Source: Mycobacterium lehmannii (GTDB lineage: Bacteria > Actinomycetota > Actinomycetes > Mycobacteriales > Mycobacteriaceae). From it: a stretch of DNA of 64,000 nt. Within the stretch, counting starts at the first letter, position 1. Every line of letters begins with the position of its first letter. The notes under the pieces were generated by a model, which saw nothing but the letters and a program-made list of their open reading frames with translations, was not told where the DNA came from and did no database searches. The stretch spans positions 1 to 64,000 of the forward strand of contig NZ_NKCN01000012.1 in assembly GCF_002245535.1 (NCBI RefSeq), written 5' to 3'. This document shows positions 52,397-60,429 of the stretch, piece after piece. A program made the translations under genes and the position numbers.

Positions 52397-53166
52397 CCAG
52401 CGCGCACAGGATCCGTCAGCCCCGAGTGGCCGAGATCATCGCTGCGCGGCTGCGCGACGACATCCTGTCCGGGCGGCTCAAAGAGGGCGACGTGCTGCCA
52501 TCGCAGGACGGCCTGCTCGCCGAGTTCGGCGTCAGCCCACCGGCATTGCGCGAGGCCATCCACATCCTCGAGACGGAGGGCCTGATCTCGGTACGGCGCG
52601 GCAACATGGGGGGTGCGGTCGTGCATCAGCCGTCGGCGGACCGCACCGCCCACATGATCAGCATGGTGCTGCAGGCCCGGTCGGCGACTCCCGCGGATGT
52701 CAGCGGCGCACTGCTGCACCTCGAACCGATCTGCGCGAGCATGTGCGCGGCCAGGTCCGACCGCATGACCGAGGTCGTGCCCCACCTCGAGGACGAGATA
52801 CAGAGACAGATCGACGATTTCGACGACCCGTCGCGGTATGTCCCCAATGCCCGGCGGTTTCACGAGACGATCGTCTCCCGCTGCGGCAACGAGCCAATGA
52901 TCCTGTTGATCGGCTCGCTGGAGCTGATCTGGTCGGCGCACGAGTCGTCGGTGTGGGGCGATGAGACGGGCGCCGATCCGATGAACGACAAGACGATGCG
53001 GGCCGCGCTGCGCGATCACCAACGCCTGCTCGACGCGATCCGCGACGGCAACCAGGCCCGCGCGGCGCGACTGGCCGCCGACCACCTTGCGGTCGCACGG
53101 CGCAACACGCTCGCGGCCGGAACGGACAAAACCATTGAGGCCAAGCTCATTTCCGACGTTCAGTGA
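52393..53166 (+). CDS. GntR-family regulator (FCD domain)
   Basis: The 257-residue protein has a winged helix (about 8-80; VLPSQDGLLAEFGVSPPALR and LISVRRGNMGGAVV) and a helical FCD ligand domain (about 95-240) with RRFHETIVSRCGN and RDHQRLLDAIRDG. It is expected to sense a carboxylate or CoA ester. CTTGTACAAG upstream of the operon is its probable operator. A crotonase gene follows after nine bases, so thioesterase, regulator and crotonase form one unit. Confidence 0.92.
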   Translation: MTSAHRIRQPRVAEIIAARLRDDILSGRLKEGDVLPSQDGLLAEFGVSPPALREAIHILETEGLISVRRGNMGGAVVHQPSADRTAHMISMVLQARSATPADVSGALLHLEPICASMCAARSDRMTEVVPHLEDEIQRQIDDFDDPSRYVPNARRFHETIVSRCGNEPMILLIGSLELIWSAHESSVWGDETGADPMNDKTMRAALRDHQRLLDAIRDGNQARAARLAADHLAVARRNTLAAGTDKTIEAKLISDVQ

Positions 53167-53175
53167 GGACACCCC

Positions 53176-54048
53176 ATGACCACCGCCGATGACCGCGTGC
53201 TGTTCGACGTCGACCGCGACAAGCGGATCGCGACCATCACGCTGAACAACCCCGCCCAGCGCAACTCCTACGACGCGGCGATGCGCGAGACCGTCGGCCG
53301 CCACCTCGACCAGGTCGCCGAGGACGACGACATCACCGTCGTGCTGCTGCGCGGCGCCGAAGGGGTGTTCAGCACGGGCGCGGACATGAACAACGCGTAC
53401 GGCTGGTATGGCGAGAAGGACTCGCCGCAGGCCAAGCGGCGCCCGAGTCAACGGCGCCGGCTCACGGTGGACCGCAAGACCTTCGGCTTCTACCACAACT
53501 TCATGGGCTTTCCGAAAGTCACGGTGGGGGAGATCAGCGGCTATGCGCTGGGCGGCGGCTTCGAGATGGCGTTGATGACCGACATCTCCGTCATCGCCCG
53601 CACCACCAAGATCGGCATGCCCGCCACCCGGTTCCTCGGCCCCGCACTGGGCAGCCTGCACATGTTCTTCCACCGGCTGGGCCCGGTGTTGGTCCGTCGG
53701 CTGCTGCTGACCGGCGACATCATCGAGGCGGGCTCGATCGAACATCTCGGCGTCTTCACCGAGACCTGCCAGGCCGACCAGGTGACCAGGCGGGCCCGGT
53801 ACTGGGCGGAGAAGGCCGCCAAGATGCCCGCCGACGGGATCGTGATCGCCAAGGAGGCGTTCCGCCTCGTCGAGCAGAGTCAGGCCTACCAGGGCGAGGA
53901 AGTGGCGAGCTACCTGTTCCACGCGTACGGGACGAACCTGCAGTTCGCCGAGGGTGAGTTCAACTTCGTCAAGACCCGCGCGCAGCACGGCACCAAGGAG
54001 GCCTTCCGGCTGCGTGACGAGCATTTCCACGTACCCGAGCCCGAGTAG
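53176..54048 (+). CDS. Enoyl-CoA hydratase/isomerase family protein
   Basis: The 290-residue crotonase has ITLNNPAQRNSYD near residue 22 and SGYALGGGFEMALMTD in the oxyanion-hole region. It keeps the first catalytic glutamate (FEM) but not the second (Ala by eye alignment), unlike the others in this island. A basic segment KRRPSQRRRL near residue 92 is unusual. It may be the hydratase or dienoyl-CoA isomerase of the pathway. It lies directly after the GntR gene. Confidence 0.9.
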   Translation: MTTADDRVLFDVDRDKRIATITLNNPAQRNSYDAAMRETVGRHLDQVAEDDDITVVLLRGAEGVFSTGADMNNAYGWYGEKDSPQAKRRPSQRRRLTVDRKTFGFYHNFMGFPKVTVGEISGYALGGGFEMALMTDISVIARTTKIGMPATRFLGPALGSLHMFFHRLGPVLVRRLLLTGDIIEAGSIEHLGVFTETCQADQVTRRARYWAEKAAKMPADGIVIAKEAFRLVEQSQAYQGEEVASYLFHAYGTNLQFAEGEFNFVKTRAQHGTKEAFRLRDEHFHVPEPE

Positions 54049-54112
54049 CGGGGTCCGCTACACTGGCTGCTAGTTTTGTAACGTCGTTAACGTCGAAACC
54101 CGAGGTAGAAAC

Positions 54113-55288
54113 ATGGGAACACCCGTCATCGTCGGTGCCGCCAGGACCGCGATCGGTCGATCCTTCAAGGGGACACTGGTCAACACTCCGCCGGAGACGC
54201 TGATCACCGCCGTTCTGCCGGAGGTGATCCGTCGCTCGGGTATCGACCCCAACGACATCGACGATCTGATCTTCGCCGAATCCCATTATGGCGGAGGCGA
54301 TTTGGCTCGCTATGCGGCCGACGCGGCCGGGCTGCCGGATGTCCCGGGCCAGTCGGTGAACCGGCACTGCGCGGGCAGCCTCACCGCGATCGGCAACGCC
54401 GCGGCGCAGATCGGCTCCGGTATGGAACGTGCGCTGATCGCCGGCGGTGTGCAGTCGCTGTCGATGACGCCGCTGGTCAACTGGCGTATCCCGGGCCCTG
54501 AGCTGAAGTTCGAAGAGAAGTGGATGCCGCCCACCCACGTCGAGACGCCGGACGCGCCGACGCGCGACATGTCGATCACCGTCGGATGGAACACCGCGCA
54601 GTCGGTCGGCATCACGCGTGAGGAGATGGACGCCTGGGCGGCGCGGTCGCACCAGCGCGCGATCGCGGCGATCGACGCGGGCAAGTTCGTCGACGAGATC
54701 GTGCCGCTGAAGGTGCAGCAGTTCGATGGCTCGGTCACCGAATTCAGCGTCGACGAGCACCCGCGCCGCGACACCACGGCCGAGAAGCTGGCCGGCCTCA
54801 AGCCCCTGCACCCCGAGATCGAGGGCTTCTCGATCACCGCGGGCAACAGCAGCGGCACCAACGACGCGGCCGCCGCGGTGGCGCTCGTCGACAGCGACTA
54901 CGCCGCCGCCAACAACCTGACCACGCTGGCCACCGTGAAGGCCTGGGCCGCAGCGGGTGTGCCCCCGCGCGACTGCGGGCTCGGCGCGGTGAAGGTGATC
55001 GGCAAGGTGCTCGACCGCGCCGGACTCAAGCCGTCCGACGTCACGCTGTGGGAGATCAACGAGGCGTTCGCGTCGGTGCCGATCGCGGCGTGCCGCGAGT
55101 ACGGCATCGACGAGGAGCTGGTGAACTTCTCCGGAAGCGGTTGCAGTCTCGGCCATCCCATCGCGGCATCGGGTGCGCGGATGGTCACCACGCTGGTCTA
55201 CGAATTGCAGCGGCGCGGCGGCGGAATCGGCGTCGCGGCCATGTGTGCCGGCGGCGGCCAGGGCGGCGCGGTCGTCGTCGAGGTCTAG
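54113..55288 (+). CDS. Acetyl-CoA C-acyltransferase (thiolase)
   Basis: The 391-residue thiolase has the nucleophilic cysteine in NRHCAGSLTAIG (C86), NEAFASVPI, the histidine in GCSLGHPIAASG and AAMCAGGGQGGA with the second cysteine. The sequence around the active site (NRHCAGSL) is of the FadA5/FadA6-like type used for degradation of steroids and complex acyl chains. A ribosome site GAGGTAG precedes the ATG. It is separated from the crotonase by 64 bases, with CGTTAACG palindrome between, and is followed by a strong terminator hairpin. Confidence 0.94.
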   Translation: MGTPVIVGAARTAIGRSFKGTLVNTPPETLITAVLPEVIRRSGIDPNDIDDLIFAESHYGGGDLARYAADAAGLPDVPGQSVNRHCAGSLTAIGNAAAQIGSGMERALIAGGVQSLSMTPLVNWRIPGPELKFEEKWMPPTHVETPDAPTRDMSITVGWNTAQSVGITREEMDAWAARSHQRAIAAIDAGKFVDEIVPLKVQQFDGSVTEFSVDEHPRRDTTAEKLAGLKPLHPEIEGFSITAGNSSGTNDAAAAVALVDSDYAAANNLTTLATVKAWAAAGVPPRDCGLGAVKVIGKVLDRAGLKPSDVTLWEINEAFASVPIAACREYGIDEELVNFSGSGCSLGHPIAASGARMVTTLVYELQRRGGGIGVAAMCAGGGQGGAVVVEV

Positions 55289-55296
55289 CAGGCTTG

Positions 55297-55333
55297 GGTG
55301 TAGTTGGTTGCGGTGAGCGCGACCAACTACACC
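55297..55333. terminator. Bidirectional hairpin terminator
   Basis: GGTGTAGTTGGT (55297-55308) pairs perfectly with ACCAACTACACC (55322-55333), and four more pairs extend inward to a 5-base loop. No T-run follows. It lies between the thiolase stop and the converging TetR stop, and fits the tail-less terminators common in mycobacteria. Confidence 0.85.
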
Positions 55334-55343
55334 GAACCCGCAT

Positions 55344-56081
55344 CTAGCGCTTGCGGGCGGCCTTCTTCGCCGACTTCGCGCCGGCGTCATCGATCAGGCG
55401 TTCCGCCCGGTCCAGGATGCACTCGAGACCGAATTCGAAGTTCTTGTCGTCGGCCGCCCCGATGTGGTGGCCCTTCTCGGTGACCAACGCCAGCAGCGGT
55501 GTGCTGTCGGCGTCGATGCTCATGGTGTCCTCGAGATCGCTGGGGCCCTCGTTGGCGGCCCGATTCTTCTCCCGAAGGCGGTGCAGCACAACGGATCCGC
55601 GAACGTGCACCGAGACCGCCGAGTAGGTGTCGAACGCGTCCTCGGCCGACAGGCCTGCCTCGACCAGGCCGGCGATCGCTTTCTCCACCTCCTGCACGCC
55701 GAGCTTGGCCACCCGGGGGCTCAGCGCCGACCGGATGAGGATCAGGTCGCAAAGAATCGGGTTGCCCATGAACGTCTTTCGCATGGTGTGGGCATGGTTG
55801 CGCAGCGTCTCACGCCAGTCCTTGGCTTCGACATATGGCGTGGCGAACACGTACTGGCGCAGCGCGCGGTCGGTCATCGCGTTGAGGAGATCGTCCTTCT
55901 TGCGGAAGTACCAGTAGATGCTGGTGACGCCGACGCCGAGATGCTTGCCGAGCAACGGCATGGACAGGTTGTCGATGCCCACCTCTTCGGCGAGTTCGAA
56001 GGCGCCCTTGATGATGTCGTCGGGATTGATCGATCCGCGCTCGCGTCGTTGACGCTTCTCCGCGGTCGCCTGCCTTGCCAC
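55344..56081 (-). CDS. TetR-family regulator with TetR_C domain
   Basis: The 245-residue protein has a TetR DNA-binding domain (about 18-70; DNLSMPLLGKHLGVGVTSIY, then WYFRKKDDLLNAM) and a TetR_C-type ligand domain (about 85-225), ending in a lysine-rich tail that may aid DNA binding. The GTG start is at 56081. It diverges from the SDR-aldolase operon. Three sites of one shape around it, at 51660, 56261 and 58185, make it the best candidate regulator of the last third of the island. Confidence 0.92.
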   Translation of the reverse strand: MARQATAEKRQRRERGSINPDDIIKGAFELAEEVGIDNLSMPLLGKHLGVGVTSIYWYFRKKDDLLNAMTDRALRQYVFATPYVEAKDWRETLRNHAHTMRKTFMGNPILCDLILIRSALSPRVAKLGVQEVEKAIAGLVEAGLSAEDAFDTYSAVSVHVRGSVVLHRLREKNRAANEGPSDLEDTMSIDADSTPLLALVTEKGHHIGAADDKNFEFGLECILDRAERLIDDAGAKSAKKAARKR

Positions 56082-56260
56082 CTAGGGCACCTCCATCGAA
56101 TAAGCCGCGCGCACCCCCCGTAAAGCGGGTTGGTGGACCTGAATGTACCGTCAGCCGCCCCTGATCTGCGCCAATGCAGGTGTGTCGCGGCTGCGCCGTT
56201 GCCGTCAACCATACCGGGAGCCGTTCCGTCACCGGCCGCCACGTGGATTCCGCTGTTCTA

Positions 56261-56279
56261 CTGTAAGTCCTATAGTAAG
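56261..56279. promoter_or_regulatory. Island TetR-motif site 2
   Basis: TACTGTA-AGTCC-TATAGTA is a 19-base inverted repeat with one mismatch per arm pair. It lies 33 bases before the SDR start and 180 bases from the divergent TetR start. TATAGT could be the -10 element of the SDR promoter, so a bound repressor would block it. Confidence 0.6.
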
Positions 56280-56312
56280 CTTTTCTACGCAATCGGGTGA
56301 GCGAAAGGCCGC

Positions 56313-57110
56313 ATGGACCTCGGGCTGAAGGACGCCACCGCTGTCGTCGTCGGCGGCGGGCGCGGAATGGGCTTTGCGACGGCGCGCTGCCTGGCCGAGG
56401 ACGGGGCCAGGATCGCGGTTGTGGGGCGGACGCCGGATGTCCTCGAAGATGCGGCGACGGCCCTTGCCGAAATCGGCAGCCCGGACACGCTCGCACTGAG
56501 CGCCGACACCACCGACGCCGATCAGGTGCAGCGAGCCTTCGACGAAGTCGCGCAGCGCTGGGACGGGCGACTCAACATCCTGATCAACGCCGTCGGCCCC
56601 GACGCCGTCGGCACCTTCGAGGACCTGACCGACGAACAGTGGCGCGTCGCGTTCGACAGCGGCGTGATGGGCATGGTGCATTGCGTGCGCTCGGCGCTAC
56701 CGCTGTTGCGCGCGGCCGAATGGGCGCGCGTGGTCAACTTCTCCGCCCATTCGACGCAACGGCAGAGCGTGATCCTGCCCGCCTACACCGCCGCCAAAGC
56801 GGCGCTGACGAGCATCTCGAAGAACCTGTCGCTGCTGCTGGCCCCCGACGAGATCATGGTCAACGTGGTCTCTCCGGGCAGCATCGCCTCCGAGGCGCTG
56901 ATCGGCTGGGCCGAGTCGGTGGGCGTCGACGGCAACGATCCGTACGCGTTGATGTCGGCCATCGGCGAGCACTTCGGCCATCCGGCGCATCTCCCGCGCG
57001 CGGGTTTGCCCGACGAAATCGCGCCCGTGGTCGCGTTTCTCGCGTCCCGCCGCAACTCGTACATGACCGGTGCCAACGTCAATGTCGACGGGGGCTCAGA
57101 TTTCACCTGA
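56313..57110 (+). CDS. Short-chain dehydrogenase/reductase
   Basis: The 265-residue SDR has VVGGGRGMGFATARCLA (about 12-28), VVGRTPD after the second strand, INAVGPDAV in place of NNAG, and AYTAAKAAL with Tyr and Lys. NADP is more likely because of the arginine. It starts an operon with the aldolase 42 bases downstream. It probably reduces or oxidises a keto/hydroxy group on the island substrate. Confidence 0.92.
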   Translation: MDLGLKDATAVVVGGGRGMGFATARCLAEDGARIAVVGRTPDVLEDAATALAEIGSPDTLALSADTTDADQVQRAFDEVAQRWDGRLNILINAVGPDAVGTFEDLTDEQWRVAFDSGVMGMVHCVRSALPLLRAAEWARVVNFSAHSTQRQSVILPAYTAAKAALTSISKNLSLLLAPDEIMVNVVSPGSIASEALIGWAESVGVDGNDPYALMSAIGEHFGHPAHLPRAGLPDEIAPVVAFLASRRNSYMTGANVNVDGGSDFT

Positions 57111-57152
57111 GCCTTCGCGTGGGGTTCATCGGAATCGGCTGAGGAGGTCATC

Positions 57153-58160
57153 GTGGCTTCGGCGAAGGACGCCCGGGAGTGGGCTCGAAATCATCTGCGC
57201 GGGATCGGTGATTCGCTGTACACGCCGTTTCGCGGTGTCGACGGTGACGACATCGACTGGGACGCCTACCGGACGCTGGTGCGGCACTGCGTCGGTACGT
57301 TGAACCATCCGCTGTTGTGGTGTACGAGCGGTATCGCCGAGTTCTGGGCGCTGACCATCGACGAGCGAAAGCGGTTGCTGGAGATCGCGATCGAGGAGGG
57401 CCGCGCCGCCAACCCCGACGTCGTCGTGCAGGCGTGCACGGCGGCGACGGCTGCCAAGGACTGCCTCGAGCTCACGCGTCACGCGCAAGAGGCCGGCGCC
57501 GACATCGTCTACATCCAGACACCGATGATGGAGGCGCACGGCGGGCAGGGGGTACTGAACTTCTTCCGCTACATCGCCGACCGCACCGACATCGCGTTGG
57601 GCATGTTCAATTCGCCGTCGTCGGGCTATGTCCTGACGCCGGCCGAAAGCGCCGCCATCTACGACCAGATTCCGGCGGTCTGCGCGACGAAGGAAGGGGC
57701 GTTCCGCCCGATGGCCAGCCGGATGCTGCACGAGTTGGCGCCGGATCTCGCGGTGTGGGAGTGCGACAAGACCGTCTACCGCGCGGGCTGGCTGCGCGAC
57801 GGCATCGTGTGCCCCGCGCAGCTCGGCACCGCCGGCTACCTGTTCGAGACCCCGGAGCGACGCGTGTTCAGCGAGTACTGGGAGCTGATTGTCAACGACA
57901 AACTGGTCGAGGCGATGGACCACGCGCGCGAGTCCGGGCTCGACCGGTTCGACCTCGACATGGGTTCGTGGTTCACCTGCTATCCCGGGCGGCCCGACTA
58001 CTTCACCCACTGGGGAGGGGCGTTCAAGTACGCGGCGTCGGTGCTCGGCCTGCCGATCGGGGAGTATCCGCACTCCCGGCCGCCGCAGGCCCACCTACCC
58101 GCCGAGGCGAAAGCCCAGATCGACACCGCGTATCGGCGGCTCGGGCTGGTCGACAACTAG
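57153..58160 (+). CDS. DapA-family class I aldolase/lyase
   Basis: The 335-residue TIM-barrel protein belongs to the dihydrodipicolinate synthase/N-acetylneuraminate lyase superfamily. The Schiff-base lysine is in CATKEGAFR (K180) and a GTSG-like segment is at WCTSGIAEF (about 56). The conserved tyrosine-bearing YN-P-R motif is altered to MFNSPSSGY, so the reaction differs from lysine biosynthesis. A retro-aldol or hydratase-aldolase step in ring or side-chain degradation is likely. It starts with GTG after GAGGAGG-like sequence and follows the SDR. Confidence 0.88.
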   Translation: MASAKDAREWARNHLRGIGDSLYTPFRGVDGDDIDWDAYRTLVRHCVGTLNHPLLWCTSGIAEFWALTIDERKRLLEIAIEEGRAANPDVVVQACTAATAAKDCLELTRHAQEAGADIVYIQTPMMEAHGGQGVLNFFRYIADRTDIALGMFNSPSSGYVLTPAESAAIYDQIPAVCATKEGAFRPMASRMLHELAPDLAVWECDKTVYRAGWLRDGIVCPAQLGTAGYLFETPERRVFSEYWELIVNDKLVEAMDHARESGLDRFDLDMGSWFTCYPGRPDYFTHWGGAFKYAASVLGLPIGEYPHSRPPQAHLPAEAKAQIDTAYRRLGLVDN

Positions 58161-58184
58161 CTGAGCGACGGTTGCGGAAGGCGC

Positions 58185-58203
58185 TACCGATAGGTGTACA
58201 GTA
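58185..58203. promoter_or_regulatory. Island TetR-motif site 3
   Basis: TACCGAT-AGGTG-TACAGTA has the same TACnG, AG and TAYAGTA positions as the sites at 51660 and 56261. It lies 43 bases before the crotonase start. TACAGT is also a fair -10 element, so the site may be both. Confidence 0.5.
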
Positions 58204-58245
58204 TGAGCATTCACAGAGCTTGCGCCGCTGGAAGGGGACTGCTGG

Positions 58246-59112
58246 GTGAGCGCTCCTGACCAAGTCGCCGACGCCCACTCCGACTCCGAGGCCGCGCCGG
58301 TCCGCTACGAGGTGTTCGACACCGGGGTCGCGCTGCTCACCTTCAACCGGCCCGACCGGATGAACGGGTGGGGCGGAGGGCTCGCCGGCACGTTCTACGA
58401 ACGCATGGACGACGCCGAGGCCGACCCCGCGGTGCGCGTGATCGTGGTCACCGGCAGCGGCCGCGCGTTCTGTGCCGGGGCCGACATGGGGGACCTGACG
58501 ACGATCAGCGCCGCGACGGTGGATGCCACCGCCGACACCGACGTCGGCAAGCTGGTCGGCGCCCGGCATCCGCATTTTGTGATGGGCATGCGCAAGCCCG
58601 TCATCGCCGCGATCAACGGCGCCTGCGCGGGCATGGGGCTGACGCTGGCCCTGGCGTGCGACGTGCGGTTCGCGGCCGAGGGCGCCAAGTTCACCACGTC
58701 GTTCGCCCGGCGCGGGTTGATCGCCGAATACGGCATCTCGTGGATCCTGCCGCGCATTGTCGGCACCGGGGTGGCCATGGACCTGCTGCTGTCGGGGCGG
58801 GTGTTCTTCGCCGACGAGGCCGCCCGACTGGGCGTGGTCAACGAGGTGGTGGCACCGGACGAGTTGCTGGCCCGCGCGATCGGCTACGCCGAGGACATGG
58901 CCGCCAACTGCGCGCCCAGTTCACTGGCGGTGATCAAACAACAGGTGTACGCAGACAGCATGCGCGATGTCTTCGACGCCAGCGACCATGCCGAGAAGCT
59001 GATGCACGAGTCGATGACCCGACCCGACTTCCTCGAGGGCATCACGAGTTTCTTCGAGAAGCGCCCGCCGAACTTTCCGCCCCTGAAACCTGAGAAGGAG
59101 GATGCGTCGTGA
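58246..59112 (+). CDS. Enoyl-CoA hydratase/isomerase family protein
   Basis: The 288-residue crotonase has LTFNRPDRMNGWG near residue 28 and NGACAGMGLTLALACDVRF in the oxyanion-hole region; the two catalytic glutamates are Thr and Phe by eye alignment. FARRGLIAEYGISWILPR resembles crotonases that do not hydrate. It starts at GTG 58246 and overlaps the amidohydrolase gene by four bases. It opens the last operon, which runs out of the window. Confidence 0.9.
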   Translation: MSAPDQVADAHSDSEAAPVRYEVFDTGVALLTFNRPDRMNGWGGGLAGTFYERMDDAEADPAVRVIVVTGSGRAFCAGADMGDLTTISAATVDATADTDVGKLVGARHPHFVMGMRKPVIAAINGACAGMGLTLALACDVRFAAEGAKFTTSFARRGLIAEYGISWILPRIVGTGVAMDLLLSGRVFFADEAARLGVVNEVVAPDELLARAIGYAEDMAANCAPSSLAVIKQQVYADSMRDVFDASDHAEKLMHESMTRPDFLEGITSFFEKRPPNFPPLKPEKEDAS

Positions 59113-60326
59113 GCGCACCACAGCCCTTGGACTACATGGCGATCGACGTGGACAACCACTACTACGAACCGCTGGACGCGTGCACCCGGCACCTGCCCAA
59201 AGAATTCCGCAGCCGCGGCGTGCAGATGCTGAGCGACGGAAAACGCACCTACGCGGTGTTCGGCGGTGTGATCAACCATTTCATCCCCAACCCGACGTTC
59301 GACCCGATCATTGAACCCGGCTGCCTGGACCTCCTGTTCCGCGGCGAGATACCCGAAGGTGTGGATCCGGCGTCGCTGATGAAGGTCGACCGGCTGGCCG
59401 ATCATCCCGAGTACCAGAACCGCGACGCACGCGTGAAGATTCTCGACAAGCAGAACCTCGAAACCGTGTTCATGCTGCCGACTTTCGCGTGCGGCGTCGA
59501 GGAGGGCCTCAAACACGACATCCCGGCCACCATGGCGACAGTCCATGCTTTCAACCTGTGGCTCGACGAGGACTGGGGGTTCGACCGGCCTGATCACCGC
59601 ATCATCGCGGCGCCGATCATCTCGCTGGCCGACCCCGAGAAGGCCGTCGAGGAAGTCGATTTCGTGCTGAGCCGGGATGCGAAGCTGGTGTGCGTGCGGC
59701 CGGCGCCGGTGCCGGGTGAAGTAAGGCCGCGCTCACTCGGCGATCCGCTGCACGACCCGGTGTGGGCGCGCCTGGCCGAAGCCGGTGTCCCCGTGGTCTT
59801 CCATCTGTCGGATTCGGGCTACATGGCGATCCCGGCGCTGTGGGGTGGCAGCGGTGTGTTCAAGGGCTTCGGTAGGCGCGATCCGCTCGACATGGTGATC
59901 ATGGACGACCGCGCCATCCACGACAGCATCGCCTCGATGATCGTCCATCAGGTGTTCACCCGCCACCCCAAGCTCAAGGTGGTGAGCATCGAGAACGGCT
60001 CCTACTTCGTCTACCGGCTCATCAAGCGGCTCAAGAAGTCCGCCAACAACGCGCCGTACCACTACAAGGAGGATCCGGTCGAGCAGCTGCGCAACAACGT
60101 GTGGATCGCGCCGTACTACGAGGACGACGTGAAGCTGCTCGCCGACACCATCGGCGTCGACAAGATCCTGTTCGGGTCGGACTGGCCGCACGGTGAGGGG
60201 CTGGCGGATCCCACCTCGTTCACCGCCGACATCCCGCAGTTCCCGGAGTTCAGCCACGAGGACACTCGAAAGGTGATGCGCGACAACGCTCTCGAACTGC
60301 TGGGCGTGACCGTGACGGCCAAGTGA
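59109..60326 (+). CDS. Amidohydrolase-2 family metal-dependent hydrolase or decarboxylase
   Basis: The 405-residue protein is a TIM-barrel of the amidohydrolase-2 (ACMSD-like) type: IDVDNHYYEPLDA at the N-terminus, VVFHLSDSGY (about 232) and LFGSDWPHGEG (about 350). The canonical HxH metal pair at the start is reduced to DxDNH, common in mycobacterial relatives. Members decarboxylate or hydrolyse ring-derived acids. It is coupled to the crotonase upstream. A large hairpin lies 30 bases after its stop. Confidence 0.9.
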   Translation: MSAPQPLDYMAIDVDNHYYEPLDACTRHLPKEFRSRGVQMLSDGKRTYAVFGGVINHFIPNPTFDPIIEPGCLDLLFRGEIPEGVDPASLMKVDRLADHPEYQNRDARVKILDKQNLETVFMLPTFACGVEEGLKHDIPATMATVHAFNLWLDEDWGFDRPDHRIIAAPIISLADPEKAVEEVDFVLSRDAKLVCVRPAPVPGEVRPRSLGDPLHDPVWARLAEAGVPVVFHLSDSGYMAIPALWGGSGVFKGFGRRDPLDMVIMDDRAIHDSIASMIVHQVFTRHPKLKVVSIENGSYFVYRLIKRLKKSANNAPYHYKEDPVEQLRNNVWIAPYYEDDVKLLADTIGVDKILFGSDWPHGEGLADPTSFTADIPQFPEFSHEDTRKVMRDNALELLGVTVTAK

Positions 60327-60355
60327 TGCCGACCGGATTCGGAATCAGGCGCCAC

Positions 60356-60404
60356 TGTGCGGTTTCATCCGGACATGGCCGCGTGTCGCGGATGAAACCG
60401 CACA
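60356..60404. terminator. Large perfect hairpin inside an operon
   Basis: TGTGCGGTTTCATCCG (60356-60371) and CGGATGAAACCGCACA (60389-60404) are perfect 16-base complements around 17 bases that can pair further by four. It sits between the amidohydrolase and CoA ligase genes with no T-run. It could be a terminator, an attenuator, or an mRNA-stabilising stem. Confidence 0.7.
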
Positions 60405-60429
60405 ACGGGAACCTCGGGGGCGCTGGCAG

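Noticed and set aside
54060..54084. A fourth copy of the island TetR motif before the thiolase
   Set aside because: TACACTG-GCTGC-TAGTTTT keeps only the first three bases of the left arm and fails the AG and TAYAGTA positions.
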